Made by a program: the position numbers and the translations under genes. From contig VAUL01000027.1 in the NCBI GenBank assembly GCA_005774545.1, positions 1-37,893 of the forward strand: DNA of 37,893 nt, read 5' to 3'. Every line of letters starts with the position of its first letter. The first letter of the stretch is position 1. Of the stretch, positions 27,067 through 35,509 are shown piece after piece. Source of the DNA: Deltaproteobacteria bacterium. Its GTDB lineage: Bacteria > Desulfobacterota > Desulfuromonadia > Desulfuromonadales > BM103. Under the pieces are notes generated by a model. That model ran no database searches. It had not been told where the DNA came from and worked only from the letters and a program-made list of their open reading frames with translations.

Positions 27067-27581
27067 AGCTGCTCCTGGCGCTGCTCGAGGATCTTCTGGT
27101 ACTTCTTGCGGAACAGGCTGCGCTTGAGCGGCGAGAGGCGGTCGACGAAGAGGACGCCGTCGAGATGGTCGATCTCGTGCTGGAAGCAGACGGCCCACAG
27201 GCCGCCGGCCTCGAGCTGGCGGGTGACGCCGTCGAGATCCTGAAAGCGCACGGTCACCTTCTCGCTGCGCACCACCTTGGCGTAGTACTCGGGGACCGAC
27301 AGGCACCCCTCCTCCTCGCAGCACTCCCCTTCGCGGGTGAGGATCTCCGGGTTGACGGCGATCAGCGGCTGCTTCTCCCCGTCCTTGGGGGAGCAGTCGA
27401 GGACGATCAGCCGGCGGGAGACGCCGACCTGCGGGGCGGCCAGGCCGACGCCGGGGGCGGCGTACATCGTCTCCAGCATGTCGTCGGCCAGCCGACGCAG
27501 CTCACCGTCGAAAGCGGTGATCCGTTCGGCCTTCTGTTTGAGGACCGGGTCGGGGTAGTGGCGGATGCGCAAGAGGGACAT
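27063..27581 (-). CDS. def: Peptide deformylase
   Basis: Removes N-formyl groups from nascent proteins; Fe/Zn metalloenzyme. In the 172-residue product the three family motifs are intact: GVGLAAPQVG (44-53), EGCLSV (91-96, metal ligand C93) and HEIDH (135-139, two His ligands and catalytic Glu). The ATG at 27581 follows AGGAG by seven bases; a longer frame to 27632 covers the leader hairpin and is rejected. First gene of def-fmt-DUF116, from the promoter at 27650-27679. Confidence 0.97.
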   Translation of the reverse strand: MSLLRIRHYPDPVLKQKAERITAFDGELRRLADDMLETMYAAPGVGLAAPQVGVSRRLIVLDCSPKDGEKQPLIAVNPEILTREGECCEEEGCLSVPEYYAKVVRSEKVTVRFQDLDGVTRQLEAGGLWAVCFQHEIDHLDGVLFVDRLSPLKRSLFRKKYQKILEQRQEQL

Positions 27582-27598
27582 CCTTTGCTCCTGAAACG

Positions 27599-27622
27599 GA
27601 CGGCCGGAAGGATCCGGCCGTC
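27599..27622 (-). other. Leader hairpin upstream of def
   Basis: GACGGCCGG (minus 27622-27614), loop ATCCTT, CCGGCCGTC (27607-27599), then CGTTTC. It lies between the def promoter and the def ribosome site, so it is part of the def leader and may attenuate; it could also help end sucCD transcription. Confidence 0.55.
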
Positions 27623-27649
27623 GCGGGTACACATCAACGTCTTGCTTGA

Positions 27650-27679
27650 ATGATAGGAGCAGAGCGGCGGGAAAGTCAA
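27650..27679 (-). promoter_or_regulatory. Sigma-70 type promoter for def-fmt-DUF116
   Basis: Minus strand TTGACT (27679-27674), 18-base spacer, TATCAT (27655-27650); both hexamers match consensus 5/6. The -35 box overlaps the sucD stop codon (TGA, 27678-27676). Confidence 0.7.
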
Positions 27680-28557
27680 CTTTTCCCCTTGCCGAGGGCG
27701 CTCCGCAGCGCCTCGCCCATGCGGGTCGGGCTGTCGGCCACGGTCACCCCGCAGTTGCGCAGGGTATTGATCTTGTCGGCGGCCTTCCCCTTGCCGCCGG
27801 TGACGATCGCCCCGGCATGACCCATGCGCCGCCCCGGCGGGGCGGTGACCCCGGCGATGAACGCCGCCACCGGCTTCTTCATGTGGGCCTTGACCCACTC
27901 GGCCGCTTCCTCCTCGGCGCTGCCGCCGATCTCGCCGATCATGAACACCGCTTCGGTCTGCGGGTCCTCGTTGAACAGCTTGAGGCAGTCGATGAAGTTC
28001 AGGCCGATGATCGGGTCGCCGCCGATCCCCACGCAGGTCGATTGGCCGAGCCCCGCGTCGGTGAGCTGCTTGACCGCCTCGTAGGTCAGGGTGCCGCTGC
28101 GCGAGACCACGCCGATCTTCCCCTTCTTGTGGATGTAGCCGGGCATGATCCCGACCTTGCTCTCCTCGGGGGTGATCAGCCCCGGACAGTTGGGGCCGAT
28201 CAGCTTCATTTTATGATCGGCGAGGATGCGTTTGACCGGCACCATGTCGCGCACCGGGATCCCCTCGGTGATGCACACCGCCAGCTCCAGGCCGGCGTCG
28301 GCGGCCTCCAGAATGGCATCGGCGGCCGAGGGGGGCGGCACGAAGATCATCGACACGTTGGCTTTGGTGTAGCGCACCGCCTCCTCGACGGTGTTGAACA
28401 CCGGAATCCCCTCGACGTGCACCCCCCCCTTCCCCGGGGTCACGCCGGCAACGATCTGGGTGCCGTACTCGCGGCACATGCGCGCGTGGAACAGGCCGCT
28501 GCGGCCGGTAATCCCCTGGACCAGCACCTTCGAATTCTTGTTCAGCAAGATGGACAT
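27676..28557 (-). CDS. sucD: Succinyl-CoA ligase (ADP-forming) alpha subunit
   Basis: Alpha subunit of succinyl-CoA synthetase in the TCA cycle. 293 residues, full length. An N-terminal CoA-binding Rossmann domain ([41 protein letters not shown]) and a ligase domain with the phosphorylated His in [15 protein letters not shown] (about residue 247) are visible. AGGAG lies before the ATG. It follows sucC by 11 bases and forms one transcription unit with it. Confidence 0.97.
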   Translation of the reverse strand: MSILLNKNSKVLVQGITGRSGLFHARMCREYGTQIVAGVTPGKGGVHVEGIPVFNTVEEAVRYTKANVSMIFVPPPSAADAILEAADAGLELAVCITEGIPVRDMVPVKRILADHKMKLIGPNCPGLITPEESKVGIMPGYIHKKGKIGVVSRSGTLTYEAVKQLTDAGLGQSTCVGIGGDPIIGLNFIDCLKLFNEDPQTEAVFMIGEIGGSAEEEAAEWVKAHMKKPVAAFIAGVTAPPGRRMGHAGAIVTGGKGKAADKINTLRNCGVTVADSPTRMGEALRSALGKGKS

Positions 28558-28568
28558 GTCGATCTCTC

Positions 28569-29726
28569 CTATCCGAGCATCTTGACGATACGCTGGGCGC
28601 CATCGCCGAGGTTGTCGGCGCACTGCACGTTGAGCCCCGAGGCCATCAGCAGCTGCTTCCCCTCCTCGACCTGACTGCCGTCCATGCGCACCACGATCGG
28701 CAGCGGGCAGTGGACCTCGTTGGCCGCCTCGATCACCCCCTGGGCGATGACGTCGCAGCGCATGATGCCGCCGAAGATGTTGACGAAGATCCCCTTCACG
28801 TCGGGATCCTGGAGGATGATCTTGAACGCCTCGGCGACCTTCTCGCGGCTGGCGCCGCCGCCGACATCGAGGAAGTTGGCGGGCTTGCCGCCGCATTCGT
28901 TGAGGACGTCGAGGGTGGCCATGGCCAGCCCGGCGCCGTTGACCAGGCAGCCGATGGAGCCGTCGAGCTTGATGTAGGCCAGGTCGTACTTGCCGGCAGT
29001 GATCTCTAACGTGTCGAGCTGCGAGTAGTCGACCATGTCCGGGTATTCGCGGTGGCGGAAGATGGCGTTGTCGTCGAAGGACATCTTGGCGTCCATGGCC
29101 ATCAGCCAGCCGGCCCTGGTCACCACCAGCGGGTTGATCTCGACCAGGGCGCAGTCCTTCTCCAGGCAGGCGCGGTAGAGATTGAGGATCAGTTCGACGC
29201 AGTCCTCGCACAGGCTGCCGGAGAGCCCCAGCGCCAGGGCGATCTTGCGCGCCTGGTAGGAGCGCAGCCCGGTGAGTGGGTCGATGGTCAGCTTGTGAAT
29301 CTTCTCCGGGGCCTTGGCGGCGACCTCCTCGATCTCCACCCCCCCTTCCGCCGAGGCGATGAGGATGTAGCGCGAGGCGCCGCGGTCGAGGGTGATCGAG
29401 AGGTAGAACTCGCGGGCGATCTCCACCGCTTCCTCGACCAGGATGCGCCGGACCCTGAGCCCCTCGGGGCCGGTCTGCGGGGTGACCAGCTTGCGGGCGA
29501 AGAGCTCCTTGGCCAGCTCCTGGGCCTGCTCGGGGTGATGGACCACCTTGACCCCGCCGGCCTTGCCGCGGCCGCCGGCGTAGATCTGCGCCTTGACCAC
29601 GCAGTGCCCGCCCATCATCTTGGCGGCGCGCTCGACCTGGTCGGCGGTCAGGCAGACCCGCCCGCGCGGCACGGCGATGTCGTAGCCGCTGAGGATCTCC
29701 TTGGCCTGATACTCATGAATGTTCAT
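28569..29726 (-). CDS. sucC: Succinyl-CoA ligase (ADP-forming) beta subunit
   Basis: Beta subunit carrying the ATP-grasp nucleotide site. 385 residues, normal. The N-terminus [12 protein letters not shown] is the family start. ATP-grasp elements include [17 protein letters not shown] and VEINPLVV. The CoA-ligase domain has [13 protein letters not shown] and [19 protein letters not shown] lies eight bases before the ATG. A TTGACA lies upstream (about 29812-29817), but no good -10 is found at standard spacing, so the promoter is unclear. Supports a complete or near-complete oxidative TCA cycle. Confidence 0.97.
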   Translation of the reverse strand: MNIHEYQAKEILSGYDIAVPRGRVCLTADQVERAAKMMGGHCVVKAQIYAGGRGKAGGVKVVHHPEQAQELAKELFARKLVTPQTGPEGLRVRRILVEEAVEIAREFYLSITLDRGASRYILIASAEGGVEIEEVAAKAPEKIHKLTIDPLTGLRSYQARKIALALGLSGSLCEDCVELILNLYRACLEKDCALVEINPLVVTRAGWLMAMDAKMSFDDNAIFRHREYPDMVDYSQLDTLEITAGKYDLAYIKLDGSIGCLVNGAGLAMATLDVLNECGGKPANFLDVGGGASREKVAEAFKIILQDPDVKGIFVNIFGGIMRCDVIAQGVIEAANEVHCPLPIVVRMDGSQVEEGKQLLMASGLNVQCADNLGDGAQRIVKMLG

Positions 29727-29870
29727 GACGGCGTCCCTCCCTGGCAGATGGCTGTCCGGCCTGCACCCGGTCCGGAGCCAGTAACAAACGTTGCGCGCAA
29801 ATCCCCGCTTGTCAACCGGCCGCCGGAATTTCGCCGGGATCGACCGGCTGCCGGTAAAAGGTACCGCCCT

Positions 29871-29915
29871 GGATAATTTTTGTCTAACTAAAAATTATCC
29901 GGATATTTTTTTATC
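29871..29915. other. AT-rich alternative-hairpin region between nikO and sucC
   Basis: GGATAATTTTT (29871-29881) and AAAAATTATCC (29890-29900) form a perfect 11-bp stem with an 8-base loop. Directly after it GGATATTTTTTT provides a third, competing arm. It is strikingly AT-rich for this genome. It is best read as the terminator of the minus-strand nik operon, but the three arms also permit two exclusive folds. Confidence 0.55.
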
Positions 29916-29936
29916 GATGGTGAAATTTCTGCCGGA

Positions 29937-30776
29937 TCAGTGATCGTGATGGTGGTCGTGGTCGTGAAGGCCGTCGCCGTGCGGGGCGACCAGCGGGCGC
30001 TGCGGCAGGGGGAGGGGGTGCTGCCGGCCGGGCGAGCAGACCGGGCAGCCCTGCATGGCGAAGGGCTTTTCCAGGTGGCAGGCGGCCAGCAGGGCGTCAT
30101 TGCCGAAGATCTCCAGGGTCGGGCCGTCGGCCATCACCGTCCCTTCGTGGAGGACGATGGTGCGTTCGCACAGCTCGAGAACCATGTCGAGGTCGTGGCT
30201 GGTGACGATGCGGGTATGGTGAAAATCGCGGAGCAGGGCCAGCAGCTGGCGCCGGGCCCGGGGGTCGAGGCCGGCGGTCGGCTCGTCGAGCACCAGGATC
30301 TCCGGCAGCATGGAGAGCACGGTGGCGACCGCCACCCGCTTCTTCTCGCCGCCGGAGAGGTGGTAGGGGGGCTTGTTGCGCAGCTCCAGGGCGCCGACCC
30401 GCTCGAGGGCGTCCGCCACCCGCCGCTCGACCGTGGCGACGTCGAGCCCTTGGTTGAGGGGGCCGAAAGCCACGTCGTCGAACACGGTCGGCATGAACAG
30501 CTGGTCGTCGGGATCCTGGAAGACCGTCCCGACGGTGCGGCGGATCTCCGCCAGGGTCTCCCTGGACAACTGGTGGTCGCCGATGCGGATCGTCCCGGCG
30601 GTCGCCGTCAGGTAACCGTTGAGATGCAGCAGTAGGGTCGACTTGCCGGCGCCGTTGGCGCCGATGATCGCCACCGATTCGCCGTGGTGAATGCGGAACG
30701 ACACGTCACGCAGGGCCATGGTCCCGTCGGGATAGACGTGGCGCAGCTGGTTGACCTCGACGATATGGTGGCTCAT
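29937..30776 (-). CDS. nikO: ECF nickel/cobalt transporter ATPase (NikO/CbiO) with His-rich tail
   Basis: ATP-binding subunit energising uptake through NikMN and NikQ. The 279 residues include Walker A GANGAGKS (39-46), Q-loop FQDPDDQLF, signature LSGGEKKR near 138, Walker [12 protein letters not shown] and the TSHDLDM switch. After the ABC domain an added tail contains CPVCSPG and ends [14 protein letters not shown], nine of the last 16 residues being His or flanking Asp, a likely Ni/Co-binding segment. Last gene of nikK-nikMN-nikQ-nikO. CbiO of a cobalt system is the alternative. Confidence 0.9.
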   Translation of the reverse strand: MSHHIVEVNQLRHVYPDGTMALRDVSFRIHHGESVAIIGANGAGKSTLLLHLNGYLTATAGTIRIGDHQLSRETLAEIRRTVGTVFQDPDDQLFMPTVFDDVAFGPLNQGLDVATVERRVADALERVGALELRNKPPYHLSGGEKKRVAVATVLSMLPEILVLDEPTAGLDPRARRQLLALLRDFHHTRIVTSHDLDMVLELCERTIVLHEGTVMADGPTLEIFGNDALLAACHLEKPFAMQGCPVCSPGRQHPLPLPQRPLVAPHGDGLHDHDHHHDH

Positions 30777-30804
30777 GACGGGTGTCCTGTGGGTCCTGAG
30801 CGGT

Positions 30805-31611
30805 TTAGTTCCCGGTCAGGAGCTGCCCCAGCAAGTGGGGGAGGTTGTACAGGCGCAGGGCGACGAACAGGCTGCCCCAGCCGAGGAGAAAGGCGCCCTC
30901 GGCGGCGCCGAAGCGGCCCTGGCGGCGGGTGTGCACCTCGCCGGCGAAGCCGCGCGCCAGCATGGCCATGTGCACCCGTTCGGCGCGTTCCCAGGTGCGC
31001 AGCAGCAGGTGGCCGACCAGCGGCCCGAAGTGGCGCAGCCCCAGCCCCTTGGTGCCGCAGGCGCGCAATTGGCGGGCGCGGGCGACCCGGCCCCCTTCGT
31101 CGGCGAGGACGAAGATGTAGCGGTAGAGGAAGAGCAGCTGCACGGCGAAAACCCGCGGCATCCCCAGGCGCTCGAGGGCCTCGCAGATCGCCGGGAAGCC
31201 GGTGATGGCCACCAGGACGATGGCCGCCGCGGCGGTAAGCAGGGCGCGCACCACGATCGACAGGCAGGAGAGCCAGCCGCCCCAGATGTCGAGCGGGCCG
31301 AGCTGCAGGAGCACCTGGCGGTCGAAGAGCGGGTTGAACAGCCCGACCATGACGGCGAAGGGGAGAACCACCGCGACTTTGCGGGCGATGTAGCCGGCCG
31401 GCAGGTCGCCCAGCGCCAGCAGAACCACCGGATAGAGCGCGAACGGCAGCAGGGCCGCGAGCTCGTAGCGATCGAAGGAGACCACGCAGAGGATGAAGAC
31501 CAGGGTGGTCAGCACCTTGGCGCGGGGATCGAGGCGATGGACCGGGCTCTCCTTGAGGGCGAGCAGGTCGAGGCGCTTGAAGTCGAGGAGATTGCCGTCG
31601 ATGGCGAGCAT
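30805..31611 (-). CDS. nikQ: ECF transporter T component (NikQ/CbiQ)
   Basis: Transmembrane coupling protein of the metal ECF transporter. The 268 residues have several membrane helices (for example VLTTLVFILCVVSF and ALLPFALYPVVLLAL). The two short cytoplasmic coupling motifs that contact the ATPase are represented by ARQLRACG and AMLARGF (Ala-Arg-Gly pattern). It starts 12 bases after nikMN and is followed 28 bases later by nikO. Named Nik rather than Cbi because a NikK-like gene heads the operon and no cobalamin riboswitch is seen. Confidence 0.9.
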   Translation of the reverse strand: MLAIDGNLLDFKRLDLLALKESPVHRLDPRAKVLTTLVFILCVVSFDRYELAALLPFALYPVVLLALGDLPAGYIARKVAVVLPFAVMVGLFNPLFDRQVLLQLGPLDIWGGWLSCLSIVVRALLTAAAAIVLVAITGFPAICEALERLGMPRVFAVQLLFLYRYIFVLADEGGRVARARQLRACGTKGLGLRHFGPLVGHLLLRTWERAERVHMAMLARGFAGEVHTRRQGRFGAAEGAFLLGWGSLFVALRLYNLPHLLGQLLTGN

Positions 31612-31623
31612 GGCGCGGTATGC

Positions 31624-32631
31624 TCACCCCCGGCGGGGGCGCTTTTTCAGGAGCAGGCCGCAGAGGGCGCACAGTGCCAGGGTGGCCAGGCCGCCGACCA
31701 CCCCGGCGAGGCTGGTGCCGGCGCGGCCGGCCGGTTCGGCGGCCGGACCGGGGCGCAGCGTGTAGTCGGGGAGGACGGCGACCTTCTCCTGCACCTCTGC
31801 GAGGGTGCCGTGCAGCCGGCCGGCGGGCTGCGGCAGCTCCGTCTCGCCGGTCAGCCGGGCGATCGACCACTCCAGCCCGTCGGGATGTTCGGATGCAAAC
31901 CAGGAGACCACGCCGCCGAGGAGCAGGGCCGCCAGGGCGAAGCCGGCGAGCATGCCGCGCAGCGGCAGCTGTTCCGCCGGCCGGCCGGCCAGGGCAGCGG
32001 TCACCAGCTCGGGGCGGGCGCGGACGACGAAGGCGATCACGGCGGCGGTGGCCAGCCCCTCGATGATGCCGATGGCCAGGTGGATCGGCTGCATCAGCAG
32101 GAGGAAGCCGGCGAACGGCAGTGCCGAAATCCCCGAGGCGGTGGTTTCGACCACCACGGCGAAGGCCCCGAGCTGCAGGGCGGTGACGGCGGCGACCACC
32201 GCCGCCAGCACCAGCCGCGCCTGACCGGGATGGCGGCCGGCCAGCGGCCGGTAGACCAGCGGATAGGCCAGAAAGGCGGGGAAGACGCCGAGGTTGAAGA
32301 TGTTGCAGCCGAGCGCCAGCAGTCCGCCGTCGGCGAAGAACAGTGCCTGGATGAACAGCACCGAGGCGATGGTCAGGAAGGCGGCGTGCGGCCCGAGCAG
32401 GATCGCCAGCAGCAGCCCGCCGCCGAGGTGGCCGCTCGACCCGGTCGCCGGGATGGTGAAGTTGATCATCTGCGCGGCGAAGACGAACGCGCCCAGAACC
32501 CCCATCAGCGGCACCTTGCGGTCGTCGAGCTCCCGGCGCATGCGGGCGGAGCACCAGGCGATGGTCCCGGCGCTGGCGGCCCACAGGGTGCCGCCCACGG
32601 CCGGGGAGAGCAGGGCGTCGGCCATGTGCAT
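31624..32631 (-). CDS. nikMN: Fused ECF substrate-binding component NikMN (CbiM + PDGLE domain)
   Basis: Integral-membrane Ni/Co-binding S component. The N-terminus MHMADALLSP carries the essential His2 metal ligand, and INFTIPATGSSGHLGGG (H68) the second family signature. Six or so helices occupy 1-205. A C-terminal extension has the PDGLE motif (250-254) and a final membrane helix, corresponding to NikN/CbiN, so M and N are fused in this 335-residue protein. The start ATG lies three bases after the nikK stop. Fused MN proteins are common in nickel systems. Confidence 0.92.
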   Translation of the reverse strand: MHMADALLSPAVGGTLWAASAGTIAWCSARMRRELDDRKVPLMGVLGAFVFAAQMINFTIPATGSSGHLGGGLLLAILLGPHAAFLTIASVLFIQALFFADGGLLALGCNIFNLGVFPAFLAYPLVYRPLAGRHPGQARLVLAAVVAAVTALQLGAFAVVVETTASGISALPFAGFLLLMQPIHLAIGIIEGLATAAVIAFVVRARPELVTAALAGRPAEQLPLRGMLAGFALAALLLGGVVSWFASEHPDGLEWSIARLTGETELPQPAGRLHGTLAEVQEKVAVLPDYTLRPGPAAEPAGRAGTSLAGVVGGLATLALCALCGLLLKKRPRRG

Positions 32632-32634
32632 AGG

Positions 32635-33408
32635 TCAGTCTCCCTTCAGGTCGCGGGCCATCACCCAGTAGCTGGTGACGAGGCCGACCGGGGCGTCCGC
32701 CCCCTCGCGCTTGAGGGTGCGCTCGGTGTCGAGGGCGGCGGCAAACCCCCACCAGCCGGCGCGCGGCATGGCATAATGGAAGACGCCGTTGGCATCGGCG
32801 CGGATTTTCTGGACGCGCCAGGCGGCCGCCACCGGCAGCGCGGCCGGCGTGTCCGCGGCGGTCCCGAACCAGGCCACCTCGACGGCGACGTACGGGGCCG
32901 GTTCGCCGCCGAAGAGGACCTGGCCGCTGAACAGATTGCCGGCCCACAGCCCGTAGGGGCGGGAGAGCGGCACGATCTCCGCCTCCAGCCCGACCGGTTC
33001 GTCCCACCCCTCCTCCTGGCCGAAGGCGTTGAGGCAGAGCTTGGCAAGGTAGACGGTGAACTGCTCGTCCGCCGCCTGCCACACCGGGGGATGCTCGGCG
33101 AAAAACGTATGGTCGCCGGGGCTTTTCACCGTGAACTCGGCGCTCCAGGGCGCGGCCTGCTTCTCCCCGGCGGGTCTGAGGGCCGGCAGCAGGTCGGTTT
33201 CTTCGCCGAGCAGCTGGACGCCGAAGCGCTTCGGCCGGGGCGCTTCCTTGAGGGCGGCCGCCAGCGGGTCGAAGAGGCCGACCCGCAGGCCGGTCGTCGG
33301 GGCGCCGCCCTGGAGGAGCGGCTCCCGGGTGGGGATGATCAGGCTGAATTCGGCGGCGGCGACCGGCGCGGCCAGGGCGAGGACGACAAGGATTGCGGCA
33401 AGACGCAT
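32635..33408 (-). CDS. nikK: DUF4198-type periplasmic NikK-like protein
   Basis: Secreted accessory component of nickel ECF transporters. The 257-residue product begins with a signal peptide MRLAAILVVLALAAPVAAA. The mature domain, from EFSLIIPTREPLLQGG, is beta-rich and DUF4198/CbiK-like, with later features such as VEVAWFG, ANGVFHYAMPRAGWWGFAA and TSYWVMARD. The upstream frame to 33489 would cross the operator-like boxes and is not used. It heads the operon and sets its likely substrate as nickel. The promoter candidate TTGACT-17-CATAGT lies about 60 bases upstream and overlaps the first box. Confidence 0.85.
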   Translation of the reverse strand: MRLAAILVVLALAAPVAAAEFSLIIPTREPLLQGGAPTTGLRVGLFDPLAAALKEAPRPKRFGVQLLGEETDLLPALRPAGEKQAAPWSAEFTVKSPGDHTFFAEHPPVWQAADEQFTVYLAKLCLNAFGQEEGWDEPVGLEAEIVPLSRPYGLWAGNLFSGQVLFGGEPAPYVAVEVAWFGTAADTPAALPVAAAWRVQKIRADANGVFHYAMPRAGWWGFAAALDTERTLKREGADAPVGLVTSYWVMARDLKGD

Positions 33409-33422
33409 GGTGCAGAGATCCT

Positions 33423-33449
33423 GTAACACCGGAAATGATTTCGTGCTAC
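33423..33449 (-). promoter_or_regulatory. NikR-like operator box 1, proximal to nikK
   Basis: Plus strand GTAACAC (33423-33429), 13 bases, GTGCTAC (33443-33449); on the minus strand GTAGCAC-N13-GTGTTAC. Half-sites and spacing agree with the GTGTTAC-N13/14 boxes described for NikR in deltaproteobacteria. It overlaps the candidate -10/start region of nikK, consistent with metal-dependent repression. Confidence 0.6.
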
Positions 33450-33482
33450 TATGGCGCGGTTGACGGGGGAAGTCAAGGTTGT

Positions 33483-33509
33483 TTCTCACGTTTTTTAAAT
33501 TCGTGCTAC
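33483..33509 (-). promoter_or_regulatory. NikR-like operator box 2, distal and partly degenerate
   Basis: Minus strand GTAGCAC (33509-33503), 13 bases, GTGAGAA (33489-33483). The first half-site plus its next three bases (GTAGCACGAA) is identical to box 1; the second half-site is poor. It lies 25 bases before the divergent tautomerase ATG, so it could also affect that gene. Confidence 0.42.
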
Positions 33510-33533
33510 CCGGGACGGGAGGAAAAGAAGCCG

Positions 33534-33737
33534 ATGCCTTATGTCAATATCAAGATCACCAGGGAAGGTGCAACGGCCGAACAGAAGGCCCGGCTGATTG
33601 CCGGGGTCACGGCGCTTTTGCGCGAGGTGCTGGGGAAGAATCCGGCGACGACGGTCGTCGTCATCGATGAAGTCGACACCGACAACTGGGGGATCGGCGG
33701 GGAATCGGTGACCGAGCGTCGCCGGCAGGGCCGCTAG
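33534..33737 (+). CDS. 4-oxalocrotonate tautomerase family protein
   Basis: Small cytosolic tautomerase of 67 residues, the usual size. Met is followed by Pro2 (MPYVNIKITREG), which becomes the catalytic N-terminal proline after Met removal. The Arg/Lys-rich EQKARLIAGVTALL helix and VVVIDEVDTDNWGIGG match the family. GGAGG with an A-rich spacer precedes the ATG. The natural substrate cannot be inferred, because no catechol meta-cleavage genes are present. Its TAG stop shares the tetranucleotide CTAG with the stop of the convergent receiver-like gene. Confidence 0.92.
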   Translation: MPYVNIKITREGATAEQKARLIAGVTALLREVLGKNPATTVVVIDEVDTDNWGIGGESVTERRRQGR

Positions 33738-34171
33738 CCGCCCGGGGCGTCGCGCGGCGCCAGCCGGCGCCCCGGGGCGGTCCGCTCGACGATGCACTGC
33801 AGCCAGTCGGCGAGTTCGCCCAGGCGCAGCGGCGTTTCCAGGTAGCGACAGCCCAATGCCGCGGTGCGGCTGTGGTCGTCGTCGGACCAGGGGAGACAGA
33901 GCAGCGCCATGTGGGCCGCCGCGCCCTTGCAGCCGCCGTTCAGCCGGCGTTCGAGCAGGGTGATCCCCCGCAGGCGGGGGAGATGCTGTCCCAGCAGCAG
34001 GGCGTCGGCGCAGGCGTGCTCCTGAGGGCAGCTGCATGTCTCGCTGCGGTAGAAGGGGCAATTCTCGGGGACGTCGAAGGCCATCGCCTCGTGACCGCAT
34101 TCCTCGACCATCATGGCCAGGGACTCCCTGACGGTCTGTTCCGGCTCGATGACGATGACACGCAGGCGCAT
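33734..34171 (-). CDS. Degenerate response-regulator receiver with four-cysteine insert
   Basis: 145-residue cytosolic protein with receiver-like secondary structure (RLRVIVIEPEQTVRESLAMM at the start; ADALLLGQHLPRLRGITLLE; YLETPLRLGELADWL at the end). The phosphoacceptor position after LLL is Gly61, not Asp, and the conserved Lys before Pro near 113 is Thr, so phosphotransfer is unlikely. Between strand 2 and helix 2 lies NCPFYRSETCSCPQEHAC with C38, C46, C48 and C54, a possible metal or Fe-S site. GGGGAG precedes the ATG at 34171; a longer frame is rejected. Function is unknown; a redox- or metal-sensing pseudo-receiver is inference. Confidence 0.78.
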   Translation of the reverse strand: MRLRVIVIEPEQTVRESLAMMVEECGHEAMAFDVPENCPFYRSETCSCPQEHACADALLLGQHLPRLRGITLLERRLNGGCKGAAAHMALLCLPWSDDDHSRTAALGCRYLETPLRLGELADWLQCIVERTAPGRRLAPRDAPGG

Positions 34172-34259
34172 GGTCAACAATCTCCCCTGTGGCGCAGCAT
34201 ATACCACAAGTGTTCTGATAAATATCTCAAAAATTACCACGCCAGCCCGCTGCCCGCTC

Positions 34260-34293
34260 AAAAAAAAACGCCGGAGCGCGATGGCCCCGGCGT
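34260..34293 (-). terminator. Terminator of the fadN-fadA operon
   Basis: Minus strand ACGCCGG...CCGGCGT (34293-34268, 12-base loop) followed by nine T (34268-34260). A strong rho-independent terminator downstream of fadA. Confidence 0.92.
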
Positions 34294-34321
34294 CGTAAAG
34301 GCGGCTGCCCGGTTGACGGTG

Positions 34322-35500
34322 TCAGTCGCGGAGACGTTCGAAGACGGCGGCGGCCCCCATGCCGCCGCCGATGCACAGGGTGACCATGCCGTAATGGCCG
34401 CCGTGCTTTTGCAGGGCGTGCAGGAGGGTTGCGGTGAGCTTGGCGCCGGTGGCGCCCAGCGGATGGCCGAGGGCGATGGCGCCGCCGTTGACGTTGACCC
34501 GCTCGGGGTCGAGGCCGAGTTCGCTGCTCACCGCCAGCGCCTGACCGGCGAAGGCCTCGTTGAGTTCGATCAGGTCGATGGCGCCGAGGCTCAGGCCGGC
34601 TCCGGTCAGGGCCTTCGGCACGGCGGCGATCGGGCCGATCCCCATGATCTCGGGGGCGACCCCCGCCACGGCATAGGCGGCGAAACGCGCCAGCGGGGCT
34701 TGCCCGCAGCTCTTCAGGAACCGCTCGGAGACCACCAGCGCGGCGGCGGCGCCGTCGGTCATCTGCGAACTGTTGCCGGCGGTGACCGTCCCGTCGATCT
34801 TGAAGACCGGCTGCAGCCTGGCCAGCGTTGCGGGCGTGGTGTCGGCCCGCACCCCCTCGTCGCGGTCGACGGTCACCCACCGCGAGACCGGCCGCCCCTC
34901 CTCGAGCAGGACCTGCTCGGCGCTCACCGCCACCAGTTCCGCGTCAAAGGCGCCGGCGGCCTGGGCGGCGGCCGCCTTGCGGTGGCTGGCGGCGGCGAAG
35001 GCGTCCTGCGCGGTCCGGTCGATGGCGTAGCGGGCGGCGAGGATCTCCGCGGTGATCCCCATGCCGGCGTAAACCTCCGGCCAGGAGCCGACCAGCGCCG
35101 GGTTGGCGCGGAAGGTGTGTCCCGGCATCGGCACCATGGTCATCGATTCGGTGCCGCCGGCGACGATGCAGTCGGCGCCGCCGGCGATGATCCGCTCGGC
35201 CGCGGCGGCGATCGCCTGCAGCCCCGAAGCGCAGAAGCGGTTGACGGTCTGGGCCGGGACGGTGACCGGCAGCCCGGCCTTGAGCGCGGCAATGCGGGCC
35301 ACGTTCATCCCCTGCTCGGCTTCGGGGAAGGCGCAGCCGAGGATGACGTCGTCGATCCGCTCCGGCTCGGCGGCGGTGCGCTCGAGCAGGGCGCGGATCG
35401 CGGCCGCCGCCAGGTCGTCCGGGCGGGTGTGGCGGAATCCGCCGCGGTGGGCCTTCCCCCCCGGGGTGCGGCAGGCGTCGAGAATATAGGCGGTCGGCAT
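34322..35500 (-). CDS. fadA: Acetyl-CoA C-acyltransferase (thiolase)
   Basis: Cleaves 3-ketoacyl-CoA to acetyl-CoA plus shortened acyl-CoA in beta-oxidation. The 392 residues are typical of the family. The nucleophile Cys lies in [11 protein letters not shown] (near residue 90), the general base His in [15 protein letters not shown] (near 348), and the second Cys in [11 protein letters not shown] (near 378). AGGAG overlaps the stop of the upstream fadN (TAGGAG), and the ATG lies nine bases after that stop, indicating translational coupling and a multienzyme beta-oxidation complex. Confidence 0.95.
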   Translation of the reverse strand: MPTAYILDACRTPGGKAHRGGFRHTRPDDLAAAAIRALLERTAAEPERIDDVILGCAFPEAEQGMNVARIAALKAGLPVTVPAQTVNRFCASGLQAIAAAAERIIAGGADCIVAGGTESMTMVPMPGHTFRANPALVGSWPEVYAGMGITAEILAARYAIDRTAQDAFAAASHRKAAAAQAAGAFDAELVAVSAEQVLLEEGRPVSRWVTVDRDEGVRADTTPATLARLQPVFKIDGTVTAGNSSQMTDGAAAALVVSERFLKSCGQAPLARFAAYAVAGVAPEIMGIGPIAAVPKALTGAGLSLGAIDLIELNEAFAGQALAVSSELGLDPERVNVNGGAIALGHPLGATGAKLTATLLHALQKHGGHYGMVTLCIGGGMGAAAVFERLRD

Positions 35501-35509
35501 GGTCGGCTC

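Noticed and set aside
29727-29936. Cobalamin or other riboswitch near the nik operon or sucC
   Set aside because: No B12-box or NiCo-like conserved sequence could be recognised; only the AT-rich hairpins are seen, so the transporter is called nickel rather than cobalt.
30773-33082. 769-codon minus-strand frame overlapping nikQ, nikMN and nikK in another frame
   Set aside because: Arg/Pro/Gly-rich alternate-frame translation crossing gene boundaries; not coding.
30751-33426. 891-codon plus-strand frame over the nik operon
   Set aside because: Antisense of four clearly coding transporter genes; composition is Gly/Ala/Gln/Glu-rich with no domain.
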